The position numbers were made by a program, and so were the translations under genes. The notes below the pieces were generated by a model. The model did no database searches. It was given only the letters and a program-made list of their open reading frames with translations, and was not told the DNA's origin. A DNA stretch of 64,000 bases from Candidatus Binatia bacterium (GTDB lineage Bacteria > Desulfobacterota > Binatia > UBA12015), in NCBI GenBank assembly GCA_036563615.1, contig DATCMB010000006.1, positions 752,149 to 816,148 of the forward strand, in the 5' to 3' direction. Shown here one piece after another: positions 17,080-25,820 of this stretch (position 1 is its first letter; every line of letters starts with the position of its first letter).

Positions 17080-18789
17080 ATGCCACGCCACCGACAGCGA
17101 CTGCCATGGGCTTTGCGGCTCGTGCTGGCGCTCTTCGTGCTGCTCGCGGTCGTCTGGGTCGGCGTCTGGCTGGTGGCGTCGCCGCTCGTCGAGCGACGCA
17201 TCGAGGCGCTCCTCGAGCGCCGCTTCGCGGCCGACGTCTCGTTCGGGTCGTTCAGCTTCCTGCCGCCGTTCTGGGTGGTCGCGGACGACGTGGTGCTGGC
17301 CTCGCAGCCCGGCGGGGAGGGCGCGGAAGGGCCGGCCGGCGCGCGCGCCGAGCGCGTGAGCGAGCGCATCGACGAGCGCGTCGAGTGGATTCGCATCCCG
17401 AGCCTGCGCGTGCGTCTGAGCTGGCTTCCCGGTGGCTGGCCGCCGGAGGTCGCGCTGCTGAGCGTCAGCGCGCCGCGCCTCACGGTGCTGCGGGACGACG
17501 AGGAGCTGCTCCACGCGGCGCAGCTCTGGGTGGAAAGCGCGCAGCGCCGCGCTCGCCTGCCGCTGCGCAGGATCGTCGCGCGCGACGCCACGATCGAGAT
17601 CCGCAGCGCGGCCGACGCGGCGCGCGAGAGCGCGCCGCTCGTCCTCGACGGCTTCGATCTCGAGATGGAGGCGGACGAGGGCGGCGCGCGCGCCTACGGC
17701 TGGCGGCTCGAGGGCGGCGAGCGCGTCCGCGTCGACGGCACGGGCGTCTTCGACCTCGACGAGGACGTCGTCCAGGTCGACGCGCTCCGCGCGAGCCTCG
17801 TCCTCGGCGCGGACGGCGTGACAGCGCAAGCGACGAGCAAGGAGCACGACGGCGCCGGCGGGATGCCTGTTGCCATCGACGACGCCAAGGGGCGCATCGA
17901 GCTCGAGGCCCGTCGCCTGCGGATCGACTCCGCAAAGCTGTCGTTCGGCAACGAGCCGCAGATCGTCCTCTCCGATCTGCAAGCGACCGCCACGCTCGCC
18001 GACGAGCGCATCGACGTCCCCGACCTCGCGTTCCGCGTCTTCGGCGGCGACGTGAAGGCGCCGCTGCACGTGCGCCTCGCCGACGTCCCGCGCTGGCAGG
18101 GCGACGTCGAGCTGAGCGCGCTCGACCTCTCGGCGCTCGCCGCCCACGTCGGCACCGCGCGCGACGACCGCATCGCCGGCACGCTCTCGGGACGCGCCGA
18201 CCTCGAGGGTACGCTCGCGCCCGACGCCCTGCTCTCGTCGCTGCGCGGCCGCGGCGAGGTGCGCGCGCGCGGCGAGCGCTTCTACGTGATCCCGCTGATC
18301 GGCGAGCTGCTCGAGGCGATGCGCCTCGGAAGCGAGGCGGTGACGGTGAGCAGCGCGTCCGCGGAGCTGCACGTCGCCGACCGCACGGTGTTCCTCGACA
18401 ACGTCGCGCTCGGCTCGCCGGCGATCGGCATGCAGGGACACGGCAAGGTCGGCTTCGACGGCCGCGTCGACGTCGACGTGATCCTGGTGCCGCTCGGCGA
18501 CGTGCGGGAGAAGGTCGCGGGCAGCGGCCTGCCGGTGATCGGCGACGCGGTCGCCGCCGTGGCCGGCACGCTGCAGCGCCTGTTCGCCGGCGTGAGCGAG
18601 CTGGTCTACGAGTTCCACGTCACCGGCACGCTCGGCGACCCGCAGGTCACGCCGGTGCCGGTCCCGGCGCTGACGCGCAACGCGTCGACGGTGTTCGAGC
18701 GCATGGTGCGCCGCGGCTGGGACGCGGACGTGCTGTCGATCGACGAGCGCCTCGGGCGCGACGGCGGCGGCGGAGCGGATCCCGGCTAG
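17080..18789 (+). CDS. AsmA-like / DUF748-like envelope protein
   Basis: 569 aa from the ATG at 17080; an in-frame ATG at 17008 would add 24 residues. A single N-terminal membrane anchor (ALRLVLALFVLLAVVWVGVWLVASP) is followed by LVERRIEALLERRFAADVSFGSFSFLP, the opening typical of AsmA/YhdP-type proteins with long periplasmic beta-rich regions. The body has repeated amphipathic beta strands, and the C-terminal third (SLRGRGEVRARGERFYVIPLIGELLEAM ... VDVDVILVPLGDVREKVAGSGLPVIGDAVA) matches the AsmA C-terminal pattern. Such proteins are linked to phospholipid transfer to, or assembly of, the outer membrane. The stop lies 9 bp from the convergent MFS gene. Confidence 0.72.
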   Translation: MPRHRQRLPWALRLVLALFVLLAVVWVGVWLVASPLVERRIEALLERRFAADVSFGSFSFLPPFWVVADDVVLASQPGGEGAEGPAGARAERVSERIDERVEWIRIPSLRVRLSWLPGGWPPEVALLSVSAPRLTVLRDDEELLHAAQLWVESAQRRARLPLRRIVARDATIEIRSAADAARESAPLVLDGFDLEMEADEGGARAYGWRLEGGERVRVDGTGVFDLDEDVVQVDALRASLVLGADGVTAQATSKEHDGAGGMPVAIDDAKGRIELEARRLRIDSAKLSFGNEPQIVLSDLQATATLADERIDVPDLAFRVFGGDVKAPLHVRLADVPRWQGDVELSALDLSALAAHVGTARDDRIAGTLSGRADLEGTLAPDALLSSLRGRGEVRARGERFYVIPLIGELLEAMRLGSEAVTVSSASAELHVADRTVFLDNVALGSPAIGMQGHGKVGFDGRVDVDVILVPLGDVREKVAGSGLPVIGDAVAAVAGTLQRLFAGVSELVYEFHVTGTLGDPQVTPVPVPALTRNASTVFERMVRRGWDADVLSIDERLGRDGGGGADPG

Positions 18790-18798
18790 ACGTCTTGC

Positions 18799-20220
18799 CT
18801 AGCGTCCGGCGGCCTGCAGCCGGCGCAGGTTCTCTTCGTGCCTCGCGCGGTCGATCGGGTAGAGCGCGAGGAACGAGATCGCCCCCGCGTACAGCACCAC
18901 GACCGCCGGCGCGAACACGAGGCCGAGGTTGCGGATCACCTCGGGGGGCACCGACCCCGGCTGCGCGTCCTGCGGGAAGCCGATCGCGCTCAGCAGCAGC
19001 GTCGAGGTGAAGATGCCGATGCCCGAGACGCACTTCTGCACGAAGCTGCCCGCCGCGGAGAACGTTCCCTCCGAGCGCCGTCCGGTGCTGAGCTCGCTGT
19101 CCTCGACGACGTCGGCGACCATCGACGCGCTGACGATGTTCGACGAGATCAGTAGCGTCACGACGATCGTGTTCATCACCAGCAGCGTCGGCACCAGCGC
19201 CGGCGAGTGGTTGGCCGGGAACAGGCCGAGCAGGCGCAGGACGATCGGCAGCGGTCCGAGCAGGAGCCCCGCGGCCGACAGCGAGAGCACCGCCGGCTTC
19301 TTGCCGAGACGTCGCGAGAGCCGCGGCGCGATGCCGAGCGCGAGCGCTGCCGAGACGAAGTTGGCGAGCAGCAGCACCGCCATCTGGCTCTCGGTGAGCT
19401 CCCAGAAGTACGTGTTGAAGTAGATGTTGAGCGACGCCATCAGGCCGGCGGCCATCGAGCCGAAGACCATCGCGCCGAACAGCGCGAGGAAGGCGCGGTT
19501 CGACAGCGTCTCGCGCAGCTCGGCGAGCGTGCGCTTGAGCTCGAACGGTCGCTTGGGCGGCGGCTTCTTCAGGTACGGGATGTACGGGTGCGTGCCGAGC
19601 GCCGCGGTCAGGATCGCGACCGCCATGATGATCGACGCCGCGAAGCCGTACGTGCGGTAGCCCTCCGGGTTGAGCACGCCCACCGCGTGCTCGGCGTCCG
19701 GCTGCAGGAAGACCTGGAAGGCGAGCAGCCCCATCGTGAGCCCGCCCCACCAGCCGAAGAAGAAGCGGAAGCTCAGCAGCGAGGTCCGCTCGTCGTAGCT
19801 CGACGTCAGCTCCGGGACGAGCGACGCGCTCGGCACCTCGTAGAAGGTGATGAACGTCCGGATGACGATCGCGACGATCACCATGTAGGCGAACAGCGCC
19901 CCGTGGGAGAGGTCGCGTGGCGGGTTCCACAGCAGGAAGTAGGACACCGCGACCGGAATCGCGGACGCGTACATGAACGGATGTCGCCGTCCCCAGCGCG
20001 TGTGCAGGTTGTCGGACGCGTAGCCGACGATCGGGTCGGACAGCGCGTCGGCGACCAGCACGATCATGATGCCGAGGCCGACGAGCTGCTCCGGCAGGCC
20101 CAGCACCTGGTTGTAGTAGAGCAGCAGCAGGAAGCCGAAGCCCTGGTCCTTGACGCCGAAGGCGACCGAGCCGAAGCCGTAGAAGAGCTTGGTGGCGAGG
20201 GTAGGCGAGGGACGCGACAT
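18799..20220 (-). CDS. MFS transporter of the GPH (MelB-like) family
   Basis: 473 aa with 12 hydrophobic segments. The loop DNLHTRWGRRHPFM after the second membrane helix is the GPH (glycoside-pentoside-hexuronide:cation symporter) signature, and LVADALSDPIVGYASD carries the Asp pair of cation-coupled members. The family imports sugars or glycosides with Na+ or H+, but homologues in lineages like this are often annotated on fold alone, so the substrate is open. The start at 20220 has 223 bp upstream before the SnoaL-like gene stop. Confidence 0.85.
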   Translation of the reverse strand: MSRPSPTLATKLFYGFGSVAFGVKDQGFGFLLLLYYNQVLGLPEQLVGLGIMIVLVADALSDPIVGYASDNLHTRWGRRHPFMYASAIPVAVSYFLLWNPPRDLSHGALFAYMVIVAIVIRTFITFYEVPSASLVPELTSSYDERTSLLSFRFFFGWWGGLTMGLLAFQVFLQPDAEHAVGVLNPEGYRTYGFAASIIMAVAILTAALGTHPYIPYLKKPPPKRPFELKRTLAELRETLSNRAFLALFGAMVFGSMAAGLMASLNIYFNTYFWELTESQMAVLLLANFVSAALALGIAPRLSRRLGKKPAVLSLSAAGLLLGPLPIVLRLLGLFPANHSPALVPTLLVMNTIVVTLLISSNIVSASMVADVVEDSELSTGRRSEGTFSAAGSFVQKCVSGIGIFTSTLLLSAIGFPQDAQPGSVPPEVIRNLGLVFAPAVVVLYAGAISFLALYPIDRARHEENLRRLQAAGR

Positions 20221-20443
20221 CGAAGAGCGGGACCGACGGTATGGACGCGAGCCGACGCGCGCAAGGGCGACGCCGGGTCGCGTCGGGTCCACGCGGCGCG
20301 AACGGCGCAATCCGCGCCGTACGGCGCCCGATCGCGCTCGTGAGCGGCGCGTCAGAGGCGGCGCGTGACCCCGGGCGCTCGGCGTCGACGCATCGCCTGC
20401 CGCGTCACGCTCTAGTCCGGCGCGCCGCGTCAGCCCCGTCGCG

Positions 20444-20869
20444 TCAGCGGTAGCCCTTCAGGACGTGCTCGATCCACCACTGCGGCGCCGCGCCGAGCAG
20501 CTTCTGCAGATCGGGGTAGTCCCACCAGCGCACGATCTTGCCGTCGCGAAACTCGTGCACCGAGACGAATTTGATCTTGATCTGCTCGCCGCTCGGCCAG
20601 TGCCACTCCTCCTCGTGCTCGGTCATCACCAGGTCGCCCTCGGCGATCATGTGCCGCGGGTGGTGATGGATCGCGGCGAGCGGCTCGAGGCCGAGGCGCA
20701 GGCGGGCGACGATCTCGGCCGGACCGCGCGCGACGTCGTCGTCGGGCGTCGGCACGTCGGTGTACTCGCCGTCCTCGGCGAAGTAGGTCCCGATCGCGTC
20801 GAAGTTGCGCGCGTAGAGGTCGCGCCAGAAGCGCTCGATGGTCTGCTTGTTCCGCGCCGCGTCGCTCAT
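20444..20869 (-). CDS. SnoaL/NTF2-like protein
   Basis: 141 aa. The ATG overlaps the P450 stop by four bases (ATGA, 20866-20869), so translation is coupled. The sequence KQTIERFWRDLYARNFDAIGTYFAEDGEYTDVPTP and HEFRDGKIVRWWDYPDLQKLL follows the NTF2-like cone fold of SnoaL, ketosteroid isomerase and limonene-1,2-epoxide hydrolase relatives. Acidic residues in EDGEYTD and the HEEEWHW segment may line the pocket. Coupling with a CYP125/142-like P450 suggests it works on the hydroxylated or epoxidised product (inference). Confidence 0.78.
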   Translation of the reverse strand: MSDAARNKQTIERFWRDLYARNFDAIGTYFAEDGEYTDVPTPDDDVARGPAEIVARLRLGLEPLAAIHHHPRHMIAEGDLVMTEHEEEWHWPSGEQIKIKFVSVHEFRDGKIVRWWDYPDLQKLLGAAPQWWIEHVLKGYR

Positions 20870-22149
20870 GCGCGTGCTCCTTTCCAGGCGGGATCGCGCA
20901 CGAAGGCGACCGGCATGTGGCGCACGCCCGTGTGCTTGTTGCTGCGCGTCCACTCGACAGGACCCGCGAGCGCGATCTCGGCAAAGCGCTCGACGAGCCC
21001 CTCGAACACGAGCCGCATCTCGAGGCGCGCGAGCGCCGCGCCGAGGCAGAAGTGGGTCCCGTGGCCGAAGGTCAGGTGCGGGTTCGGATCGCGCCGGACG
21101 TCGAGGCGGAACGGATCGGGGAACACGTCCTCGTCGCGGTTCGCCGACGCCCACCACAGCGTGACCTTGTCGCCGGCGCGGATCTTCTGCCCGCGCAGCT
21201 CGACGTCGCGCGTCGCGGTGCGGCGGTTGTAGGGCGTCGACGACGCCCAGCGCAGGATCTCCTCGACCGCCGTCGGCAGCAGCGAGCGATCCGCGCGCAG
21301 CGCGCGCCACTCGTCGGGGTGCTCGACCAGCGCCTTGACGCCGGCGGCGATCGAGTTGCGCGTCGTCTCGCTGCCGGCGGCGATCAGCAGGTTGAAGAAC
21401 ATCTGCAGCTCGAGCTCCTGCAGCGGCTCGTCGGCGGCGTCGCTCCCGCCGGCGGCGTGCGCGCACGGGATGCGTCCGTGCACGACGGCGGAGAGGATGT
21501 CGTCCGCGGGACGGCGGCGCTTCTCCTGCAAGAGCTCGGTGCCGTACGCGAACAGCGACGCCTGCGCGGCGCGCACCTTGTCGCTGGTCTCGCCGAGGTC
21601 GCGGTCGTCGTAGTCGAGCGTCGCGTTGGCCCAGGCGAAGAGCTGGTGGCGATCCTCCTGCGGGATGCCGAGGAGCCACGCGATCGCCTGCAGCGGCAGC
21701 TCGGTCGCGACGTCGGTGACCAGGTCGCAGGCGCCGCGCTCGGCGACCTCGTCGAGGATCGCCTCGGTGCGCTTGCGCAGCTCGTCCTCGATCCGCGCGA
21801 GCGCGCGCGGCGACACCGCCGGCGTGACGAGTCGACGGAAGTGTCGGTGGCGCGGGTCGTCCATCATGTTGAGCAGCACGCCCGCCGCGAAGCCCGACGG
21901 CAGATCCTCGATCAGCGTGCCGCCGCCCTCGCGCGCGCCGCCGCGGTGCGAGGAGAAGGTTGCCGCGTCGTGCGCCGCGTCGCTCACGTCCTGGTAGCGG
22001 CTCAGCACCCAGAAGCCCTCGCCGCCCGGCGTGTGCTCGGTCGGCGGGTGGAACCACACCGGCGCCTCGCGCCGCAGACGCGTGAACACGTCGTGCGGGA
22101 AGCCGTTCGCGAAGCGATCGAGGTCGGTCAGATCGACGTCGAGCGGCAT
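20866..22149 (-). CDS. Cytochrome P450, CYP125/CYP142-like
   Basis: 427 aa. I-helix AAGSETT at 257-263, ExxR at E297-R300, and the heme loop FGHGTHFCLGAALAR with the cysteine ligand C368. The FGHGTHFCLGAALARLE form and the SETTRNSIAAG helix are typical of bacterial P450s near CYP125, CYP142 and CYP124, which hydroxylate the terminal carbon of sterol side chains or branched lipids. Soluble, with no membrane anchor. The gene is first in a two-gene unit with a SnoaL-like protein. Redox partners are not in the window. Confidence 0.9.
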   Translation of the reverse strand: MPLDVDLTDLDRFANGFPHDVFTRLRREAPVWFHPPTEHTPGGEGFWVLSRYQDVSDAAHDAATFSSHRGGAREGGGTLIEDLPSGFAAGVLLNMMDDPRHRHFRRLVTPAVSPRALARIEDELRKRTEAILDEVAERGACDLVTDVATELPLQAIAWLLGIPQEDRHQLFAWANATLDYDDRDLGETSDKVRAAQASLFAYGTELLQEKRRRPADDILSAVVHGRIPCAHAAGGSDAADEPLQELELQMFFNLLIAAGSETTRNSIAAGVKALVEHPDEWRALRADRSLLPTAVEEILRWASSTPYNRRTATRDVELRGQKIRAGDKVTLWWASANRDEDVFPDPFRLDVRRDPNPHLTFGHGTHFCLGAALARLEMRLVFEGLVERFAEIALAGPVEWTRSNKHTGVRHMPVAFVRDPAWKGARA

Positions 22150-22263
22150 GGCGCCGCGAGCGTTCCAGGGATGTCCGGGGAGGTCAACGCGGCCCGTGGC
22201 GGACGGTCGCTCGTCGCGCGTCGGCTCGCGGCCGTGCGTGGAGGCGCGCGGGTCCGCGCGCCG

Positions 22264-23025
22264 TCAATACACGCCGGGGATCAGGCGTGCGGTGCGACGG
22301 CGGTAGCCACCGTACTCCGGGAAGGCCGCGTCGAGCACCGTCTCCTCGTGCCGCATGCGCCGCAGCTGGCACCAGACGTGGCCCGCGAAGATCGCGAGCG
22401 CGACCGCCGCCACGCGCGGCGGCCACAGGTAGCCGAGCAGCACGCCCGCGACCGCGAGCGCTTCGAACAGATAGACCGGATGCTGCACGAAGCGGTACGG
22501 CCCCGACGTCACCAGACGTCGCGCCTCGGCCATCATGCTCGCCGAGCGGCTCAGATGAAGCAGCGCGTACACCGCGAGCGCGTTGCCGGCCGCGATGCAG
22601 ACGAACGAAGCGAGGTTCAGCACCGTCGAGCCGTCGTGGCGCGGCAGGAAGCCGAACAGCGTCGGCAGGAAGGTCCCGCCGAGCGCGGCGAGGCGTGGTG
22701 CGACCCCCGCCGCCCGCGCGACCGGCTCGAGCCGTACGACGAAGAGGAGCAGCAGCAGGAGGAGGAAGACCGCGAACGCGAGGCGCGCGGCGAGCGCGCT
22801 GACCACGACCGCGCCGGACATCGATTCGGGGTGCGCCGTGGCGAACGCCATGAGCCCCGTCACGCTGAAGGCGAGCAGATATCCCGTCCACAGGATGCCG
22901 AGCGCCCGCATCGTGACGTCCCAGGCCGCGCTCCAGACGAGGCGATGCAGCCACGACGGGCGGCGCGCCCGCGCGGGCCGCTGCGGCGTGTCGACCGCGA
23001 GCCTGTTCGGGGCGTCGACCCGCAT
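22264..23025 (-). CDS. Isoprenylcysteine methyltransferase-like (ICMT/PEMT) membrane protein
   Basis: 253 aa with about five membrane segments. The C-terminal region GPYRFVQHPVYLFEALAVAGVLLGYLWPP ... RMRHEETVLDAAFPEYGGYRRRTARLIPGVY matches the SAM-binding core of the ICMT/PEMT superfamily (pattern GPYR.vRHP.Y then EE..L...FG..Y..Y). Bacterial members methylate lipids or other membrane substrates, and most lack a known substrate. Gene start is 145 bp from the divergent HD hydrolase gene. Confidence 0.78.
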   Translation of the reverse strand: MRVDAPNRLAVDTPQRPARARRPSWLHRLVWSAAWDVTMRALGILWTGYLLAFSVTGLMAFATAHPESMSGAVVVSALAARLAFAVFLLLLLLLFVVRLEPVARAAGVAPRLAALGGTFLPTLFGFLPRHDGSTVLNLASFVCIAAGNALAVYALLHLSRSASMMAEARRLVTSGPYRFVQHPVYLFEALAVAGVLLGYLWPPRVAAVALAIFAGHVWCQLRRMRHEETVLDAAFPEYGGYRRRTARLIPGVY

Positions 23026-23170
23026 CCGACTTCCCTATCGGTGTTCGCGTCCGGTTTCATCGGCCCGCGGAAGCAGAAAGGCAGGGCCGTCCGCGAGCCG
23101 GCGCCGCGCTGGCGCCCGGCGGAGCGACCGTCTATCCAATTTTCTTGACGATCTTCCCGACGAGGAGCCG

Positions 23171-23833
23171 ATGCCCGAGCGAACCGAGAATCCCAAGCTG
23201 ACGAGCCGCTTCGAGGAGGCGCTCGCCTACGCGGCCCGCATCCACTGGAAGCAGATCCGCAAGGTGGCCGCGGAGGAGCAGGGCGCGCCGGAGATCCCGT
23301 ACGTCGCGCACTTGCTCGCCGTCGCGTCGCTGGTGCTCGAGCACGGCGGCGGCGAGGACGAGGCGATCGCGGCGCTGCTGCACGACGCGATCGAGGACGC
23401 GGGCGGGGCCGCGCGGCGCGAGGACATCCGCGTGCGCTTCGGCGACGAGGTCGTCGCGATCATCGACGCCTGCTCGGACAACGACGGCGCCGAGCCGAAG
23501 CCGCCGTGGGTCGTGCGCAAGGAGGCGTACATCGCGCACCTCGACGAGGTGGACGACAGGGCGCGCCTCGTCACCGCGTGCGACAAGCTGCACAACCTGC
23601 GCGCCGTGGTCTCCGACTACCGCAAGCTCGGCAGCGATCTGTGGAGGCGCTTCAACGGCGGGCGCGAGGGGACGATGTGGTACTACCGCGCGATCGTCGA
23701 CAAGGTCGCGCCCGAGCTGCCAGCGGGCCTCGGAGAAGAGCTCGGCCGCGCGATCGACGAGCTCGAAGCTCTCGTTCGCGCGGCCGAGCCAAGCTGGACG
23801 CCGGGCAAGCCGGCGTCGGACGCTCCGGCGTAG
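23171..23833 (+). CDS. SpoT-like HD domain protein, probable small alarmone hydrolase
   Basis: 220 aa from the ATG at 23171 with GAGGAG upstream. HD ligands are H47, H71-D72 and D138 (DKLHNLRAV), and E75-D76 of HDAIEDAGG correspond to the conserved ED pair in the (p)ppGpp hydrolase domain of SpoT/Rel and Mesh1. The synthetase, TGS and ACT domains are absent, so this would be a stand-alone alarmone hydrolase that removes pyrophosphate from (p)ppGpp. Its 3' end is 3 bp from the convergent diiron protein 3 gene. Confidence 0.78.
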   Translation: MPERTENPKLTSRFEEALAYAARIHWKQIRKVAAEEQGAPEIPYVAHLLAVASLVLEHGGGEDEAIAALLHDAIEDAGGAARREDIRVRFGDEVVAIIDACSDNDGAEPKPPWVVRKEAYIAHLDEVDDRARLVTACDKLHNLRAVVSDYRKLGSDLWRRFNGGREGTMWYYRAIVDKVAPELPAGLGEELGRAIDELEALVRAAEPSWTPGKPASDAPA

Positions 23834-23836
23834 TCG

Positions 23837-24955
<1,119 letters not shown>

Positions 24956-24987
24956 GACTTCCTCCGTGATTGCTCGACGATCGAGCG

Positions 24988-25713
24988 CTAGAGCCTCTTC
25001 TGCTTCGTGTTGGTCTTGGGCTTCCGCGGCTGCGACGCGCGCGCCGCGCCGGCGCTCGCGCCGTCCGGGATGCCGACGTAGGCGATGAACATGCGCGCGA
25101 CCTCGCGCTTGAGCTCGTCGAGCCCGAGCGTGCGTCCCGCCGCGTGCGTGCCCTCGAGGAGCACGTGCTCGTTCATCAGCGCGAACGCGGCCTGGACGCC
25201 GAGGTCGATGGCGAGCACCGGATCGGGGTGCCGGAAGTTCGGCGACCGGCCGACCAGCAGCGCGGCGATGCGCTCCGCGGCGCGATTGCGGAAGCTCACC
25301 GCGTCGTCGCGGATCTGCACGTCCTGCGTGGCGCGGAACAGGAAGGCGCGGATCAGGTGGCGGCGCGACGCCGTGACGCTGACCAGCTCGTCGACCGCGG
25401 CGACGACGATGTCGGCGATCGGCGCGCCCTCCCAGCGGCGCTCGTCGGCGAGCGCGTCGAGCCGCGCCTGGACCTCGAGGAAGAAGCGCTCCTCGAGCGC
25501 GCGCAGGAGCTCGTTCTTGTCGCGAAAGCGCGCGTAGAAGCCGCCGACCGACGAGCCGGCGCGGCGCACCACCTCGGGGATCGACAGCCCCGCGAGGCCG
25601 CGCTCGGCGATCAGCGACTCGGCGGCGTCGAGCAGGCGGTAGAGGGTCCGCTCGCTGCGGGCCTGCTTCGGCCCGCTCACGGTCTGCAGCGTCGCCGCGC
25701 TCGCTCCCCGCAT
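24988..25713 (-). CDS. TetR/AcrR-family transcriptional regulator
   Basis: 241 aa from the ATG at 25713. The N-terminal helix-turn-helix is clear: RTLYRLLDAAESLIAERGLAGLSIPEVVRRAGSSVGGFYARFRDKNELLRAL (about residues 22-72). The C-terminal ligand-binding half is helical and ends in a basic tail (RKPKTNTKQKRL). A perfect palindrome 21 bp upstream of the start is the probable operator, so it likely represses its own operon with diiron protein 3. Confidence 0.88.
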   Translation of the reverse strand: MRGASAATLQTVSGPKQARSERTLYRLLDAAESLIAERGLAGLSIPEVVRRAGSSVGGFYARFRDKNELLRALEERFFLEVQARLDALADERRWEGAPIADIVVAAVDELVSVTASRRHLIRAFLFRATQDVQIRDDAVSFRNRAAERIAALLVGRSPNFRHPDPVLAIDLGVQAAFALMNEHVLLEGTHAAGRTLGLDELKREVARMFIAYVGIPDGASAGAARASQPRKPKTNTKQKRL

Positions 25714-25733
25714 GGTCGCTCGTGCTCCGATCG

Positions 25734-25756
25734 GAATGAGAATCGGATTCTCATTC
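25734..25756. promoter_or_regulatory. Probable TetR operator, 23-bp palindrome
   Basis: Arms GAATGAGAAT (25734-25743) and ATTCTCATTC (25747-25756) are exactly complementary around CGG. This A+T-rich perfect palindrome stands out in a G+C-rich genome and lies 21 bp upstream of the TetR start codon. Size and symmetry fit a TetR dimer site. It also resembles iron-type (Fur-like) boxes, but the half-site spacing (7-3-7) does not fit the usual 7-1-7 Fur box. Confidence 0.75.
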
Positions 25757-25820
25757 TGTACACGGTCGGGCTCGCGACGTAAAGGGGCTTTCGCGGCGCG
25801 ACGCGAGGGGCTTGTCGCCG

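Noticed and set aside
23131-23170. Promoter at CTTGACG (23142-23148) for the HD hydrolase
   Set aside because: The hexamer is only about 23 bp from the start codon, too close to be a -35 element for a leader with a ribosome binding site.
25734-25756. Fur box upstream of the TetR gene
   Set aside because: The half-sites look iron-box-like, but spacing is 7-3-7 rather than 7-1-7, and a TetR gene lies immediately downstream. A TetR operator is the simpler reading.
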